DNA of 64,000 bases from Acridotheres tristis (lineage: Eukaryota > Chordata > Aves > Passeriformes > Sturnidae): contig CM072884.1 in assembly GCA_037013685.1 (NCBI GenBank), positions 107,559,548 to 107,623,547 on the forward strand, given 5' to 3'. Positions 40,513 to 54,200 of the stretch are shown piece by piece. The notes under the pieces were generated by a model, which saw only the letters and a list, made by a program, of their open reading frames with translations, had not been told where the DNA came from and did not search any database. Positions within the stretch are counted from its first letter, which is position 1. Each line of letters begins with the position of its first letter. Made by a program: the position numbers and the translations under genes.

Positions 40513-42805
40513 GAGAGGATTTTAGTTTAAACTCCCTGGGGACTGACGGCCTCTTGTCTTGGGATCTCACATAAACAACTCAAACGAGCTGAGAGCTGCC
40601 ACGCCAAATCCTTCCTTAATTAGCTGGACCAAAGATGCAGTTGGTAGGAGGAGGCTCCAGCCATTACAGATACAGCTGGATCTGTAATAATCAGACTGTA
40701 TTGTGCAGTTTAAGAGCTGTAGGTTTTAGGTGAAGAAGTGACTGAGGATAAAAACCCTGCAGGTGCTTTACGCTGCCTTTGCCAGATTTTAATCAATATT
40801 AATTAGGGCATAATTGAGAGATACAGCAAAGCAGAGGTAATCGTCTTAGTGCTCCTAATCAACTTGTGCTATGCCCTGGAAGGGAAAATGAAAAGTGCCC
40901 TAACTTCTTTAACAGCCCACCAGGTTTTCTGCATCAGAGGCCACTTTTCCAGAACAGGTCACTGCTGATGACCCAATTCACTGAAGACGGACTATTTAAC
41001 CTTATTTGGCTCATTGGAAATTAGGAAAAGCTCGTCAGCCCCACACATGCCATAGCGCCTCTCCTTCAGATGAAGAACCTACATATCCACCACATCTTAA
41101 TAGGTGAGCTTCCCCACCACAGTATTCCTGGGGCTGGTGGAACTCACCCTCCCGTTAGATGCAGAACCCCTTGATGCCAAGGGCTCAGAGCCGGGATCCT
41201 TGTTAGATTCAGCAGGCACAGGTGAAAGGATGAGCATGGCCAGGAGTCCCCCCTGCCCATCTGCTGGAGGTCACTGTCCCTCACACAGACAGTGTGACAG
41301 CTGCTCGTCCTGGGCTCCATGTGACAGCTCAGTGCAGGATGGCAGACTGCCATTCCTTTGGTTTACTCTGAGTTCATGTTCATGCTGAGTGGGAACATCT
41401 CGAGACTTTGATTTATGGTTCCTGTGGCAGCAGGAGTCTGGTTAGTTTTTGCTACTAAATATGACAAGAGACAGATCTCTAAGGAACTACCTGCATTTCC
41501 CAATATAAACCCAGCAAATTACATTGGTCACTCCTCTGTCATGTTCTTAGTAAGGACTTAGTAATCACTTAAGAAGTAGTTGTGTAATGACTATACTTTG
41601 TTTTCATTTTATTGTTATTTAATTCGTGGTGCAGTCTTCACACTGCTGTCATCATCTGTGAAGCTGCAGCCTCTTGATTCTATCGTGGGCTTGGGCAGCT
41701 GCCTCCCTGCCCAGTACTGCTGCAACACGGACGGTAAGGCTGGAACTGGGATCGTCCTTAACTCCTCCCTGCCAGCTTTTTGGGTGTCCTGAATATGGGT
41801 GAAAATGTCTGTTCCAGAAGAGTGTGAAGAGTTCTGAGTTCACCATCATCACATCAGAGGCTTTTTCAGCCTTTCCTCCCAGCAGTGCTGAGTGGTTGTC
41901 ACCTATTTGTGTCACCACAGGCTGTGTTTATGCACACCTCGGGATCAGAGCATGCTGACCAGGGCCCCAGTGCTGGCGTCATCCAAGCTGGCTCTTAAGT
42001 ATTTTTCCATCAGAGAAAACCAGGAGAAGGCTGGGAATAGTATGCATCTAGGTCTCTATGCACTCAAGATTCCTTAGGATGCACACATGAATGCAAAACC
42101 CTGAAAGCCTGCACGTTTTTCAGCCTAGATGCCATTTAGAAATCAGAGAAGAAATGCAAAGATTACAGAACTGTATTCATGATGATGTAATTTTATAACT
42201 GATTTCTTCTTTTATAAGAGACAACATCAGTTAACACTTTCATCATCAAGGAATAATAACATTGTATTACCCAACCCATCCAAGCACAGACTGAGCTCAA
42301 AATAAGGTTAATTATTTACTTCAGCTGTGCCTTCAAAATTAATGGATCCAAAGAAATGCAAGCAAGTGGTTTACATTGGATGGCAATTTAAAAATCCTGC
42401 CCAGGTTTGTCAGAACAGTGTGGCTGTGTGCCATGCCCTAAGAATCTCAGTGACAAGGAAATACGAGTGTTGAGCACTGCCAGTGATCATAATTCTCTTA
42501 AACTTTGAGGACTGGAGGTGGTGCTGTGGTTTGAAAAGAGGCCCCCGGTCCCTGGGCTGATGTCAGCTCCCAGATCCAATCTGTGGGATATTTCTCAGCA
42601 TGAGGACGAAGTGGCAGTGCCAGACCCACAGCAGGACAGGCTCATGCTGGGTAAGACAGTGTGAGCCATGGGGCTACTGATGGCAGAACAAAAGCAATAC
42701 AGGTGTTCCCTGGCACTGCCCACCCTCTGCACTGCTGTGCAGCAGCTGCTCTCCTGCAGCTTTGAGCCCTGAGAATTTTGCCTTCAGGACATCATCTCTG
42801 GCACT
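40513..42805. other. Intergenic, no gene seen
   Basis: Read on both strands without finding a recognisable exon, RNA or repeat family. Small open frames at 41.1-41.4 and 41.65-41.9 kb show no motif. Confidence 0.6.
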
Positions 42806-43362
42806 TGTATCCTGCTTTTGGCTGGAAGAGAGTTAATTTTCTTCCCATTAGCTGGTGCAGGGCTGTGTTTTGGATTCAGTATGAAAACAACACTGACAGC
42901 AACAACTAAAACATCAGTGTGTTACTCTGGTAGTGCTTACTCTAAATCCAGGACTTTTCAGTGCCTCCTGCTCTACCAGTGAGGAGCTGTGAGGGAGCAT
43001 GGGCAGGACAGCTGATCTAAGCTGCCCAAAGGCATATTCCTCATCACAGTGTTGTGTCCAACACATGGCCAACTCATGGGGGGAGTTGGCTGGGAGGGGC
43101 TGACCACTACTCAAGGACAGAAACTGCTTCACTTGTCTATCGTGGGGTTTATTAATCTCTCTTTTTCCTATTATTATTGTTGTTATTATTTTTTTCAATT
43201 ATTTTATTTCAATTCTTTTATTTCAAGTATTGGACTGGTCTTATCTCAACCTACGAATTTTGCCTGTTTTTAATTCCCCTCCCCATCCCACAGAAGCAGG
43301 AGGTGGGCGAGTGAGTGAGCAGCTGCTGGTACTTAGTTGCCATCTGGGATTAAACAACAAGA
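42806..43362 (+). mobile_element. Solo LTR of an avian endogenous retrovirus, degraded
   Basis: The segment opens TGTATCCTGCTTTTGGCTGG and agagttaattttcttcccat. It continues through acatcagtgtgttactctgg and aaggcatattcctcatcaca, then a T-rich stretch with ATT repeats (43162-43222), and ends near tgggattaaacaac. This series matches an LTR type common in bird genomes, recognised from memory; I cannot name the family with certainty. The position where a TATA box would be expected, just before ggggggagttggctgggagg, is altered. No gag, pol or env frame lies on either side, so it appears to be a solo LTR. Boundaries are good to a few bases and no clear target duplication was found. Confidence 0.78.
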
Positions 43363-46300
43363 AGCTGCTTTGCTTTAAGACATTACAGCCTTTACCAGTC
43401 TCACTGCCTGTCTGCCAGGAGTTACAGCTGGTGGGAAGAGGAGCAGAGGCAGGGCCACCGTGCTGGAATTCTCTGGCCAAAGCCTATTTTTCCACCAATA
43501 CTCAGGCTGGAGCTGGGAAAATTTGCTTTTCTCCCTGAGGATTCTCCAAGCCTGGAGCAACACAGGATTGTCTGGATAACCCAGACACATCCTGCACATC
43601 TGCACAGATCAGGGGTCTGAGGCTCTCAGGAAGCCTTGGCCTCACATGCCTCCCAGTCACAGGAATCCACATGGAAGTCTGATGGTGCTAGGCAAAATAG
43701 AGTGTGCTTCCAAAGCGCGGTTGCAGCACATCACAGCCTGAATATTTTGGCAGCAGCTTCATCCACAGCTCTGAGCTGAGCAGGCTGAGTCATGGCCCCA
43801 CATCCTGATTCCAGGGCAGTAACACTGGGCAGTGGGGAAGCACTGCTGGGCAAGGCCAGGCCTTCTATCTCCATAGCTACTTCCATGGGACTGTGGAGGC
43901 TGGAGCCCATCCCTCAAACATCTCCCCTGGCTGGCAAATTTGCCTGGATAATAGAGAAAGGATAAAAACTGCTCCCCTGATTCTAGAAGGGCTTTGGCAG
44001 AGCCGTGGGTGCACCCGTGTAAATGCACGGTGGGAACAAGTCAAGGGTGTGTTGCTTTAATTAATCCTTTCATGACAGTCACAAGCTAATTTGCTGAAAG
44101 TTAATTGCACTGTAAATAGCAAAAGGGGTGGTGTTCTGCTTGCAACAGATGGCAGCCATCAAGAAATTGTGATGAGATTGCTGTTTGGAAAAAGGGGAGA
44201 AACAGAAAGGTTTCTCTAGGACCCTGGCTTGAAAGGGAGCTGAGAGAGGAAGCCTTTAACTCTGTGCATCTTTTGAAAAGGAAGGAAATAAAAAATGGCT
44301 GTAAGTGTTTCCTCTCTGGGAATGGTATGCTATTAGGAATATAATCCTGACCTCCTCTAGGTGGGCACTTACTTCTGTTTATGGCCTTACTGACCTCTCG
44401 AGGCTTTGTCTGCGATTAGGAAATGACACATGGACTCCTGCCAACCTGCAGCATCACAGTTCCAGTCTGCAAAAATAACACACCTTCTAATCCCAGCAAA
44501 CACCTTCGGGGCGATCCTATTACTGCTCCTGCAGAGCAGGGCACAGGGGAGTCACCTGCTGCCACTGAGGCAAGGGAAGGGCCACAGACAGGAGTTCCTG
44601 ACTGCTGAAGGGGCAACGCCTTGTCTCCTGCTCTGCATCCAGAAAAACTCCTGCAGTGTCCTGTATCTAAAAGCAAAGGAGCCCTTTGTGAGGATCCCCT
44701 CACAGCAGCTCCCCCATTCCACCCTCAGCATCCTGGCGGGGCTCTTGTCTGCATTCAACACTCCTGGCTTTCCAGAGAGAAAAATCCCTCTCCAGAGACA
44801 CCACAGGCCTCCGTTCCATTGACTGCTCCCAAAATAAATACCTTTGCTCTCTCCAGACGAATTTCTCCTGAAAGGATCAGCTCCTGTTTGCTGTCTTGAA
44901 ATAAAGAGTCTCCCTCAGGTGTCCCAAGTTCCCTAGCCTGTCTCATTCCTAAACCCTGGAAGGAGTTCCAGGGAAATTACTTGAGCTTTCCCTTCTGCTT
45001 TTGCATGAAGCAGACGACGTCCCTGACCGCATGACAACCACTTTATCATAATTGCAGCTCTCCTCCAAACCTTCCCTTAAATACAGCACAGGGTGACCTG
45101 GAAGGAAACCACGCTCTTTACAGGGTTCCCTGTGCTTGCAGATCCTCATTTGCACGGCAGGGATGGAGGTAGGAGAATCCTTGCCAAGTCCCCAAGCTGC
45201 AGGCTCAGCCCATGCTCCCTTTTGAGTCATTGTTTTCAGGCACCCCCCTGACTTTGGGAATACCCCTGGAATTCTCTGGGCTGGCAGAAGTGTGGCAAAG
45301 GCACTGCCCGAGGGCATCGCGGCTGTGCCAGGGCGGGATTTATCACAGAAACACGGGATAAAATGGGAACAGTGTGCAGAGGGAAAAATCCAATTATGTG
45401 ACTGTGCCTTGTCCCCTAAAAGCGAGCTGATCCCTGCACAGCCCAGGAATGGCTCTGCAGGCGTTTCCTGCTATTCCCGGGTATTGGCAGCCTGGATTCC
45501 CCGGGACAGGGGAGACCCAGAGCCGCAGAGGTGGAAAATCCCAATCAAAACAAAGCAATTTACACTTCACAGACAGGCCGAGCGCTGCTCATTAATTAGG
45601 TTCTGGTGACCTCTAGAGGCCCTGAGCCCAAAGCACCTGATTTCTGCGGATCTTTCCTTAACAATGAGCACGAGAATTCTGCTTTATTTTCGCTTCAAAC
45701 CACGGTTCATTTTAGCCTTAGCGAGGAAAGCATTGAAGAACAGTAATTGATTATTATTCCTTTCTTGTTATTCTTTTCCTCCCACTAAACGTGGTAATAA
45801 AATTCCCTGGGTGCAGCAGCACTCCAAGCCTGCACAGTAACCGTGGTAAGTATTCACAGTTTTTTAAAGAAAATTGCTTTGTGCATCATCAATAAGAGAG
45901 GAAGTATTTATCTTCCAAATCTATAACGATATATTAATCTAATCACTGATCCTGGAAAAAGTGCCCACCTCTCTGGTGAGATAATCCTGTTGCTTACAAG
46001 TATTAACAAGTGTGGGTTTAAGATCCAGGGTTAGGTGTGAGTTGGAGTCTTTGCAGAACACAGCCTTTTGTGCACAGGTCCTTGCAAGGCAGAGCTCAAA
46101 CCCCCTGCTACTCTCAGACTGGGGTAGGATCATCTTTCCTGAAAAATTATTCTCAGCTACAAACGGGAAAATTGACAATCCACCAGATTCAGGGCCAAGC
46201 AACACTGTTTGTAGGAAAACTACCTTCTGCCTGTATTGTGAAACAACAATAAAATTGCCTGCAGGGAAGAGTAAGGCAAGAAAATGGGTAAGAAAATAAG

Positions 46301-49300
46301 TGGTGTTTTACTCATACATCTGGATGGGCTTATTTTTTTCTTAATGAGATGAACAACAGGGGCAGCTGATGGAGAAGGGGAGAAATCCACTGAGCCAATT
46401 TTCTGTCCTCTTGAGCAGCTGAGATACAAGATTGAAACCATACCAAGGAACTAAGAGAGGTGGAAGGAGAGATGGAAAAGAAGTGAGACCCTGGCTAGAG
46501 AGACATTGGAGATTTAACTAGGAGAGGCTTAAAGCCATAGAGAAAAAAAAAAAGAAAAGCTGGAGGAGGTGAAACATATCTGCAGCAATGCACAACTCTT
46601 GAGCAAACTTGCAGGGATGTGTGGGAGACCTCCTAAAGATTTCTAATTTAAGAGCACCCAGCTGTACTTCCAGATTTAGCTATTAGTTGGTTTTCCCACG
46701 CAACACACCCCCCCCCCCAAAAAAAAAAAAAAAGTTTTTTTATTTGGTTTCCTAATGGACCTCCTACCAACACTTTAATGGCAACATTTGTTTGGTGACA
46801 ACATTCCTGGAGGCTACAGCCAGGGCAGTTTGTGCATCCATCTTAGAAACCAAACACAATAGCACAGGATTCTCTCTTGCTTGATAGATGTGACCCACAA
46901 GACAGAGAAAAAGTATATGTCTTGGTAATAATTTGTTGTGTTGTTTTCTTATGGCATAATGATGGATAAGGTTTTCGAAAAAAGAAAATTTAATTATTTT
47001 CTTGGGGGGTGTTTTCTTTTTCCTATTCTCTTGCTTTGTTCTTCTCCTTTGCTGTGTAGGCAATAGAGCTAAAGGGATTTCATGCCTCAAAACAGAAAGG
47101 AATTCTGAGCTACTGAGGGGAATTAAAAATGGAGGAAGGGAGAAAGGTTTAAAAATGGATTTTAAAAGAATTTTTATTCAGACTGTGTAAAAACTCTTCT
47201 GAGATTGATTGAATCAAAACTCCTGAGAAACACATGGGAGAAAAGCTCAATTTGTTAAAGATCTGCATTCTCCTCTAAGTGCAGCCTACAAAACTAATTT
47301 GATTTTGTTGGTCCTCCGAGAAGTCCTTTAGCAAGAGAAGGCTGGGGGGTGGGGAACCTCTCTTTTTTGATATTTGTGAGATAAAAAGAAACCCAAGCTC
47401 TGAGGCCACTTGCATAAGCTTTGTAAAGCTCCCTGAATTAAAAAAGAAAAAGCATTTCTTTTGTAGTTGCCAAGAAATGCTGGCTCCATATAGTGCACAA
47501 GCATGTTTAATTTACAGGTTTGTTGGCTGGATACTTTTGATCAATAGTATCACAGTGCTAATCAGAAAATGACAGGTACTTTTCATGTGGACTTTTTCTG
47601 GGTAAAACTTTTGAACTTTTCTAATATCTTAACTGAAAATGAGGACAAAACCTTGCTCCTACCTTGTCTCCAAATAGTGGTTTTCCTTCCTTTTTTTTCT
47701 CAGAGATAAGAGAAAGAATAAAAGGAAAGAGGTGAGAAAGAAAACAAGCATAAAATGGGAAAATAGAGAAGTAAAATTCCTCTTCCCTCCAAGTAACCAT
47801 CAGGGGTTTTTTTTTCATTAAATATGCCATTACATTTAGGATTTCCATTTCCAAATGGGAAAAAAATGCGACTGGCTCCAAATATAAGAACAATGCTTGG
47901 GGGCAGGCCTAAAGTGAGCAATAAATCAGAGCAGAAAACGTTTTGCTTGGGGAACATATCATGATTAGATCATAAATAATCCTCTTTTCTCCTATACGCA
48001 ACACAGAACAAACACAGCTGTGAGCACAGGCACACTCTAGTGCACACACAGAGCACTCAGCCCCTTTCCCCAGGGCACTTCTGGGACAGCACCAGGGGTC
48101 ACAGAACCTGAGCCTGAGCCTGAAGGGCTATGGCAGAGGGGTGGTGGAAATGGTGCCAGCTGAAAACCTCATTAAACCAGAGCAGCAGAGCCAGGCATGC
48201 AGGGAGCACCGGGAGATGTCACCAGGAGGAAGCAGCTCCTTGGCCAGCAGGAAACTGAGCATCAATCCCTGCAATAAAATACTGTTTATTTCTTAGTAAT
48301 CGTGGCAGTCACAGAATATTTGTTTCTGTGTGGCAGGATCACATAATGCAGGAGGCTGTGCTGAGAGAGCCTTACCAGGGTATGTGTCTTCCCAATTCTC
48401 AACCCAGTCTAGAGTACAAGGTTTATTTCCTCCATTTTGGGCCCTGTTGCTGGCCTTGCAGAGTTTGCCCTCTCAACAGGCATGGTGGTACTAATTATTA
48501 TTGTTATTATTATTCCTTGTCCATCTGAACATTTCCTTAGTAATTTTTAGCACCAGAAGTGAAAGGAGTTTTTTCCTTAAAGACCCCTGAGGAAAGGTAA
48601 CTTCAGTGTCTCCAGGGATGCTTCCAAAATTCAGCACAGGTGAACCTGGGGTGACACACACAAGTGGGAGCAATGCTGGGACAACTTTTCCCTACCAGTC
48701 CTGAGGAACTTTCCAAGATTAAACCAATTCAATTCAAAGCAAGTCTGAGGCATCTAGAGAGATCCTGTGTGGGCCAAAGCTCTTTTGCAGGCAGAAAAGC
48801 AAATCCATCCACCTTCCATCAGAACTTGCTGGGAACTGTGTGGCAATTTCCTCCCTCTTAGATCTTCCAGTGAATTTTTCCATGACAGGGATAATCCAAG
48901 CTAATCACTTCCATTTGACCCAGTTTAATCACCACCTTCCCGAAATGGAGTTAATAGGCACTTAATGCTAAACAAGTGAGGAGGATGGTTCATAAAAGAG
49001 CTTGGAAAATCACTCTCCTGTTCCTAACACATTTTTTTTCTTTTTTTTTTTCTTTTAATTTGTTACCCATAGTTAGTAACTTCTGAGGCCTAAACCACAA
49101 TACATTGTGAGCTCACTAAGCTAAAAATACTGACTCACCAATCACAGCATACTAATGAATCCTCCACAGGAAAACGAATCTGTCATTTCCCTTCCCACAG
49201 GAACACACACAAGTGGTTAAATAGCCGAAGATTCTGTACAGCCTCTCCATTGTACACTGAGATCTTGATTCAGGTACTGGAGGCACTTATTTCCTTTCTT

Positions 49301-50988
49301 TCAAGAATCAGTTTTTGGCATATTATTCCACGTCTGTCATTATGCAGCAGCACTAATTTTAATTTTGCATTGCAAGTATGACAGCATTCATAGAGTCTCT
49401 GCTTTTGAGATGGTTCTGGTTTTATTCTTTTAGATACGTGTCAGGAAGCAGTGGGGGCAGATGGGCAGTGCTTTCCCTGCCATGCTCCAGAGCCAGGCGT
49501 GGTGCTCCCAGGAGGTGCTGGGATGGGGGTCCCAGACTGGGCTCCTAAAGGCTATTCTGAACTCAGGGCCCTGGAAACCCCCCAGTGCTGTCCTAATTAA
49601 AGCTGAAAACTGCTTATAGTTGTAGACTATTCTATGTTCTCATAAATTCACTTTTGTCACGTCCTCTTGAGATCTCCTGTAGGTAGATTTTTCTTCTTAC
49701 TGTTTATTTTTCATTGAATTGCTTGTTTGTTTAGAGATCAAATATGGATCTTTGAAATTGTCTTCACTGCCTGGAAAAATCTCATATCCAATGATTGTGG
49801 CCCTAGTGGATTTACACAACAACAATCTCAGTTGGCTGCAGTCTTCTCATCTCTCACTGGTGACACCTTCACCCTCTCTGCCTTCAACACCAAGGCTTTG
49901 CTTCCACTCAGGAAAGGACCTTGGGATCATGTGTGGCTAGAGTGCATTTGCTCTGTTCAGCTTGGACACGGGTGTCTGCAGTGAGTGGGATCTGGTGTTC
50001 ACACAGAAATCCTACCAGCAGGATTTCCCTCATGCTCCAGCCAGAGGCAGGAATCTCAGAACTGCTGGCAGTCTTCAGTCTTCCTATTGAGTAATTCCTG
50101 TCTCCCTGCTGCTGAAAACATGTCATTCATGGCGATGTGGTGGTTGAAGGCAGTCTCAAATAGCAGCTGTTTATCTTACCACCCCTAGACTTCTTGTGTA
50201 ATACTCCTGTGTTCCCCCGGGCCAGTGAGAGTGAGGATGAAGGATGCAGGGGCAGCTCCAGTGCTTGGGCTGGCTGTGCATTCTCGCTGCGGTCCCATTG
50301 CCAAGGAATAGGAAACAGTGGAGTTGCAGGGCTGGGCACTGCTTGATGTCGATCCTGAAAAACGACAATTTAATAAACAAACAATCAAACAAGGCACCAT
50401 ATCACCACTGTTAGCAGGGAAGTGGATTGCTTGCAGAGACTCACTGCCATCTAGCATGTGAGGCTGGTCTATATTTAGCCCTTTGAAACTTTCCAGATAA
50501 GAATTCTCTCGATGTGAACTGAAACCTTTGACCACCACAAAACACAGAGTAAAGCTCCATGTCCCCACTTCCTCCCTGTTGCTGCAGGACAGCCCTCATA
50601 CTTTGCGATTGAATCATCAGGCTCCCAGCGCTAACACCCAGGCTCCAGCAGCCTTGCCACACAGCAGGCAAACAGAACACGTGTTGGTTAAAACCTGACA
50701 AAGCAACACTTGGATTTAGGTCAGGCACAGCAAACAGGAGTTACTTGTACACTGTACCTGGCTCCTGTTCAAACCCAGAGCCCGATGAATTCACACCAGC
50801 CCAGACATGCAAAGCGGCATCTGCCTTTCCCCCTGCCAGAGATTTCTGCTCAGACATCGCCTTCAGCTCCTCACTGCTGTGCCCCACAAATACCCCACAA
50901 AGGCAGCCTGGCTGCTGGGCTCTGGGGAGCTGACACCAGTGATGCTCTGCTCGGAGCACAAGCTGCAGAATTCCCTGCTGGCCTGGGG
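43363..50988. other. Gene-poor region
   Basis: No coding gene or RNA is supported. The stretch has many simple tracts: a C-run next to an A-run at 46708-46733, ATT repeats at about 48495-48515 and T-rich runs near 49030-49057. Open frames up to about 130 codons overlap on both strands and lack motifs. Confidence 0.6.
46708..46733. repeat. Poly-C run directly joined to poly-A run
   Basis: Eleven C residues are followed directly by fifteen A residues. The flanks are acaC and a GTTTTTTT run. It is a homopolymer pair likely to vary in length and to be error-prone in sequencing. Confidence 0.9.
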
Positions 50989-51296
50989 CTCTGCTCTGCA
51001 GCCCCTCACTGGCACAGGACACTGCTCTGCAGCCCCTGGCTGGCACAGGACACTGCTCTGCAGCCCCTCACTGGCACAGGACACTGCTCTGCAGCCCCTC
51101 ACTGGCACAGGACACTGCTCTGCAGCCCCTGGCTGGCACAGGGCTCTGCTCTGCAGCCCCTCACTGGCACAGGACACTGCTCTGCAGCCCCTCACTGGCA
51201 CAGGACACTGCTCTGCAGCCCCTGGCTGGCACAGGGCTCTGCTCTGCAGCCCCTGGCTGGCACAGGGCACTGCTCTACAGCCCCTCACTGGCCCAT
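50989..51296. repeat. 31-bp minisatellite, about ten copies, with 93-bp higher-order repeat
   Basis: Ten units of 31 bases start at 50999 and every 31 bases on to 51278. Each begins cagcccct and goes on ggcacagg and ctgctctg. Units come in two types, cactgg and ggctgg. Units 3-5 (51061-51153) and 6-8 (51154-51246) appear identical, giving a 93-base higher-order repeat. Since 31 is not a multiple of 3 and the unit has no stop, several frames on both strands stay open for 165-244 codons. These are not genes. Confidence 0.93.
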
Positions 51297-54200
51297 CTGC
51301 CCTGGGCTCTGGCACAGCTGTGGCCTGAAGCAGGCAGCACACAGAGTTCCAGCTGCACATCCCAAACTGCCCAGATTGTTCAGCTTGGCCTCCTGCACGA
51401 CTGTGACCAATGGCTATGTGGACCTCACCCCCCTGATGGACTAGCAGGACTCACAGGGCATTCAGCCTTCATTTGGAGATGGTGAATTCACCTTTCATCC
51501 CATGGTCCTTTAGCCTTTGTCTCTCACCTCACCGTTCCTTTATCCCTTTCCATTTTCCCCTGGCTGCTGTCACTTCCTGGTAGTAGAAGCAGCCTTTAAT
51601 TTCCATTCCAGAATTGGCAGAGGTTTTTGACTCTGGATTTGTAGAGGCTTCAGTTTCTAGTACCTTAACTCCCTGTTCACTGGTTGTTGGAGTTGAATTT
51701 TGTCCTTTCTTATCTTTTGGCCCATCTCAAGGCTCCTTAATGCAGCTAACTTTATACAAATAGCATTAATCTTTTGATTAATATAATTATTATTATTCCA
51801 CAATAAATGCATGGTTACACATTTATAGGGATTATATTTACTTATATTTTATATACAAAATAGACAATTACAAATACCACACAAAAATATGATTAATTTA
51901 GCCATAAAGAATTTCTTGGCTTTGCCAATTCCTGATGGAAAAGAGATTCAATCAGGCTGAGACTGTAGTAACCTCACCTACAAATTTAAGACTGACTTGG
52001 TGGTAGGAGATTACTTTTTATGGGATCACTTGGGATTAGGTAGCATCTTGAATATATTGTCAGGCTGTACCAGAAACCAATTTAGCACAGCTCTATTTGT
52101 TCTTCAGCTTCTACTCAAAGTTTAACTTGCATATGCCTCAATCTTGAAATTATTTTAAATGTTTCTATTAAAAACATACAAGAGCAAGGCATGGCCGACC
52201 ACTGAATGACTTCCCTGAGACATGTCTTAAGTGCTGGGATTCCTGAGCAACTTCCAGGCTGTTCTGAAGGGAAACACACAGTAATTCTCTACAGCACACA
52301 TCCCCCTTGGCCTCTGCACCTGTGGGTGGTCTGGAAGGCCAGGAATCATTGAATGCAATGTCTCTGGTCTTCCCAATTTTTCTCTTCTCAGTGCTTTAAG
52401 GCAGTTAAATAGTGGGGGTTTTCTTTATATTTCTAATTCTATGTTGGTTCTCATATGCTTGGGCATCCCCTCCTCAGCAGCCAGAGTAACTTCCCAGCCC
52501 CAGCATGTTCAGTGCATGTCTGGAATTCTGGAATGGAGCAGTGAATTTGGACCCTAATGGTCCTTGTATGCTGCAATTGTTGATTTGGACATAATCGCTT
52601 CTTGCCTTTTCTCCATAAATTGTGTATTTGCATCAAAATTAAGAATCCTGACAGATATTTTTAGTGCAGGTTCCATGGATTTTGGCTTTTTAAAAAAGCA
52701 TTTAGATGGGAGACTCTGAGCTCTTCATTAGGCAGTGCATTGTCTGTGCAGTTGCCATACATTAAAGGAGCTGGAATAACAGTGGTGCAATATCCAGTTT
52801 CACCCAAATGAGGTTGTTGAGCAGGATCCAGGTCTGTATCCACAGAAGGCAAGCACAGTATTTAAACAGAAACAAAGCCTTCGATTTATTTCATTATTTA
52901 CTAAGTGCTGCCATGGTGCTCAGTGCTACATAAACATTCCCTGCCCTGGGTTATTAATACCAGGCACAAGCTGGTTCAAGGCTCAAAACACCTTACATGA
53001 GATATTCCCAGGACAAGAGCTTTAAGGACAAGTTAAAAGGACAAGGTATATCCGTAGAGGAATCCTGTTAATGAAATTTCAGGCTTCATAAAGAGCTGTG
53101 TGTTCCAATAAGAAGAAATTCACATTTGAGGACCCAGCTCTCCACCCATCCCATGTAACTACCCCTCAGACTGTTGCTGTAACACGGTTCTGCCCTGTTG
53201 AGTGTGTGAGTGATGCCAGCCTGGCCTTTCCTTTGGATGATAAGGAACATTCACCCCTCCCATAAATATGGAGAACTAGTAGGAGATCAGATTTTGGGGC
53301 TTACACTGCATAATGATCCCATAATTAGAGGGAATGAGAAGGTTTTGGTCTTCTGGAAATGCTGGGGAGTCACTGCAGGGTCCCCAGCATGTGTCACCAC
53401 TGGGTGGGCAGTAAAATGGAAATTGTTGTTCTGGAGGAAAGAAAGGACTGTTAAAGGGCATGTCTTTAACTCTCATAGAAGGACTAAAGGAGACAAGCTA
53501 TTTGGAGGCACCCTTCAGAAGAAAAAGGAGTATTTTACTTCAAGATAACTTAAATGCATTATAAATTTTTGAAAAAGGCTGGGAAAATTGTTCTTAAACA
53601 CATTAGGTTGAAATAACCCCAAAGGTATACAATTCCTTGATAAAAAGATCAATGAGTACTAAGAAAATGGTGTATGCATGCTAAGTTCAGGGAAGATTAC
53701 ATCTTATGTAAGGCCACTTAAAAGACAGAGCTCTCACAAGAATTACAAATTATTTGGGGCCCATGAAAGTCATCCTGGTTTTAATTACAACATTAAAGAC
53801 AAATCCACAAAGTTGTAAGTTCTGCTGGCATGGCAAGCAATCATTATAAATCTGGACAAGGGATCACACAGAAATTGTAAGGAATGATTGTGAGAGATTT
53901 CAGTACTAGCTATTTTTGTCTTTAGAAATGCTTTTCATTTCAAAAAGTCATTAGCACTTGTGCTCAGGCAAAACTTGCTCATAAGACTAAGCAGGATTTC
54001 TTAACATAAACTGTCCTTAAAAGGACACTGTCAGCTTCCAACTAGCCTGTTTTTAAGAAGAATTTAAAAGATGTTTCAGTACATGAGTCCCTGGGGTGAT
54101 GCCCATCCTTTTATCACAGTATTTTACCTATTTTTTTCCCTTTGGTGCTTTACTTTGCCCTTTTGCAGCATCAAAGACACCACATAAGCTCAAGGAACCA

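Noticed and set aside
50003..50034. Hairpin with 8-base arms (gaaatcct / aggatttc)
   Set aside because: Short, isolated and expected by chance in a window of this size.
50710..51444. Open frame of 244 codons on the + strand, with a 165-codon frame on the - strand
   Set aside because: They run through the 31-bp minisatellite. The openness comes from a stop-free unit whose length is not a multiple of three, not from coding selection.
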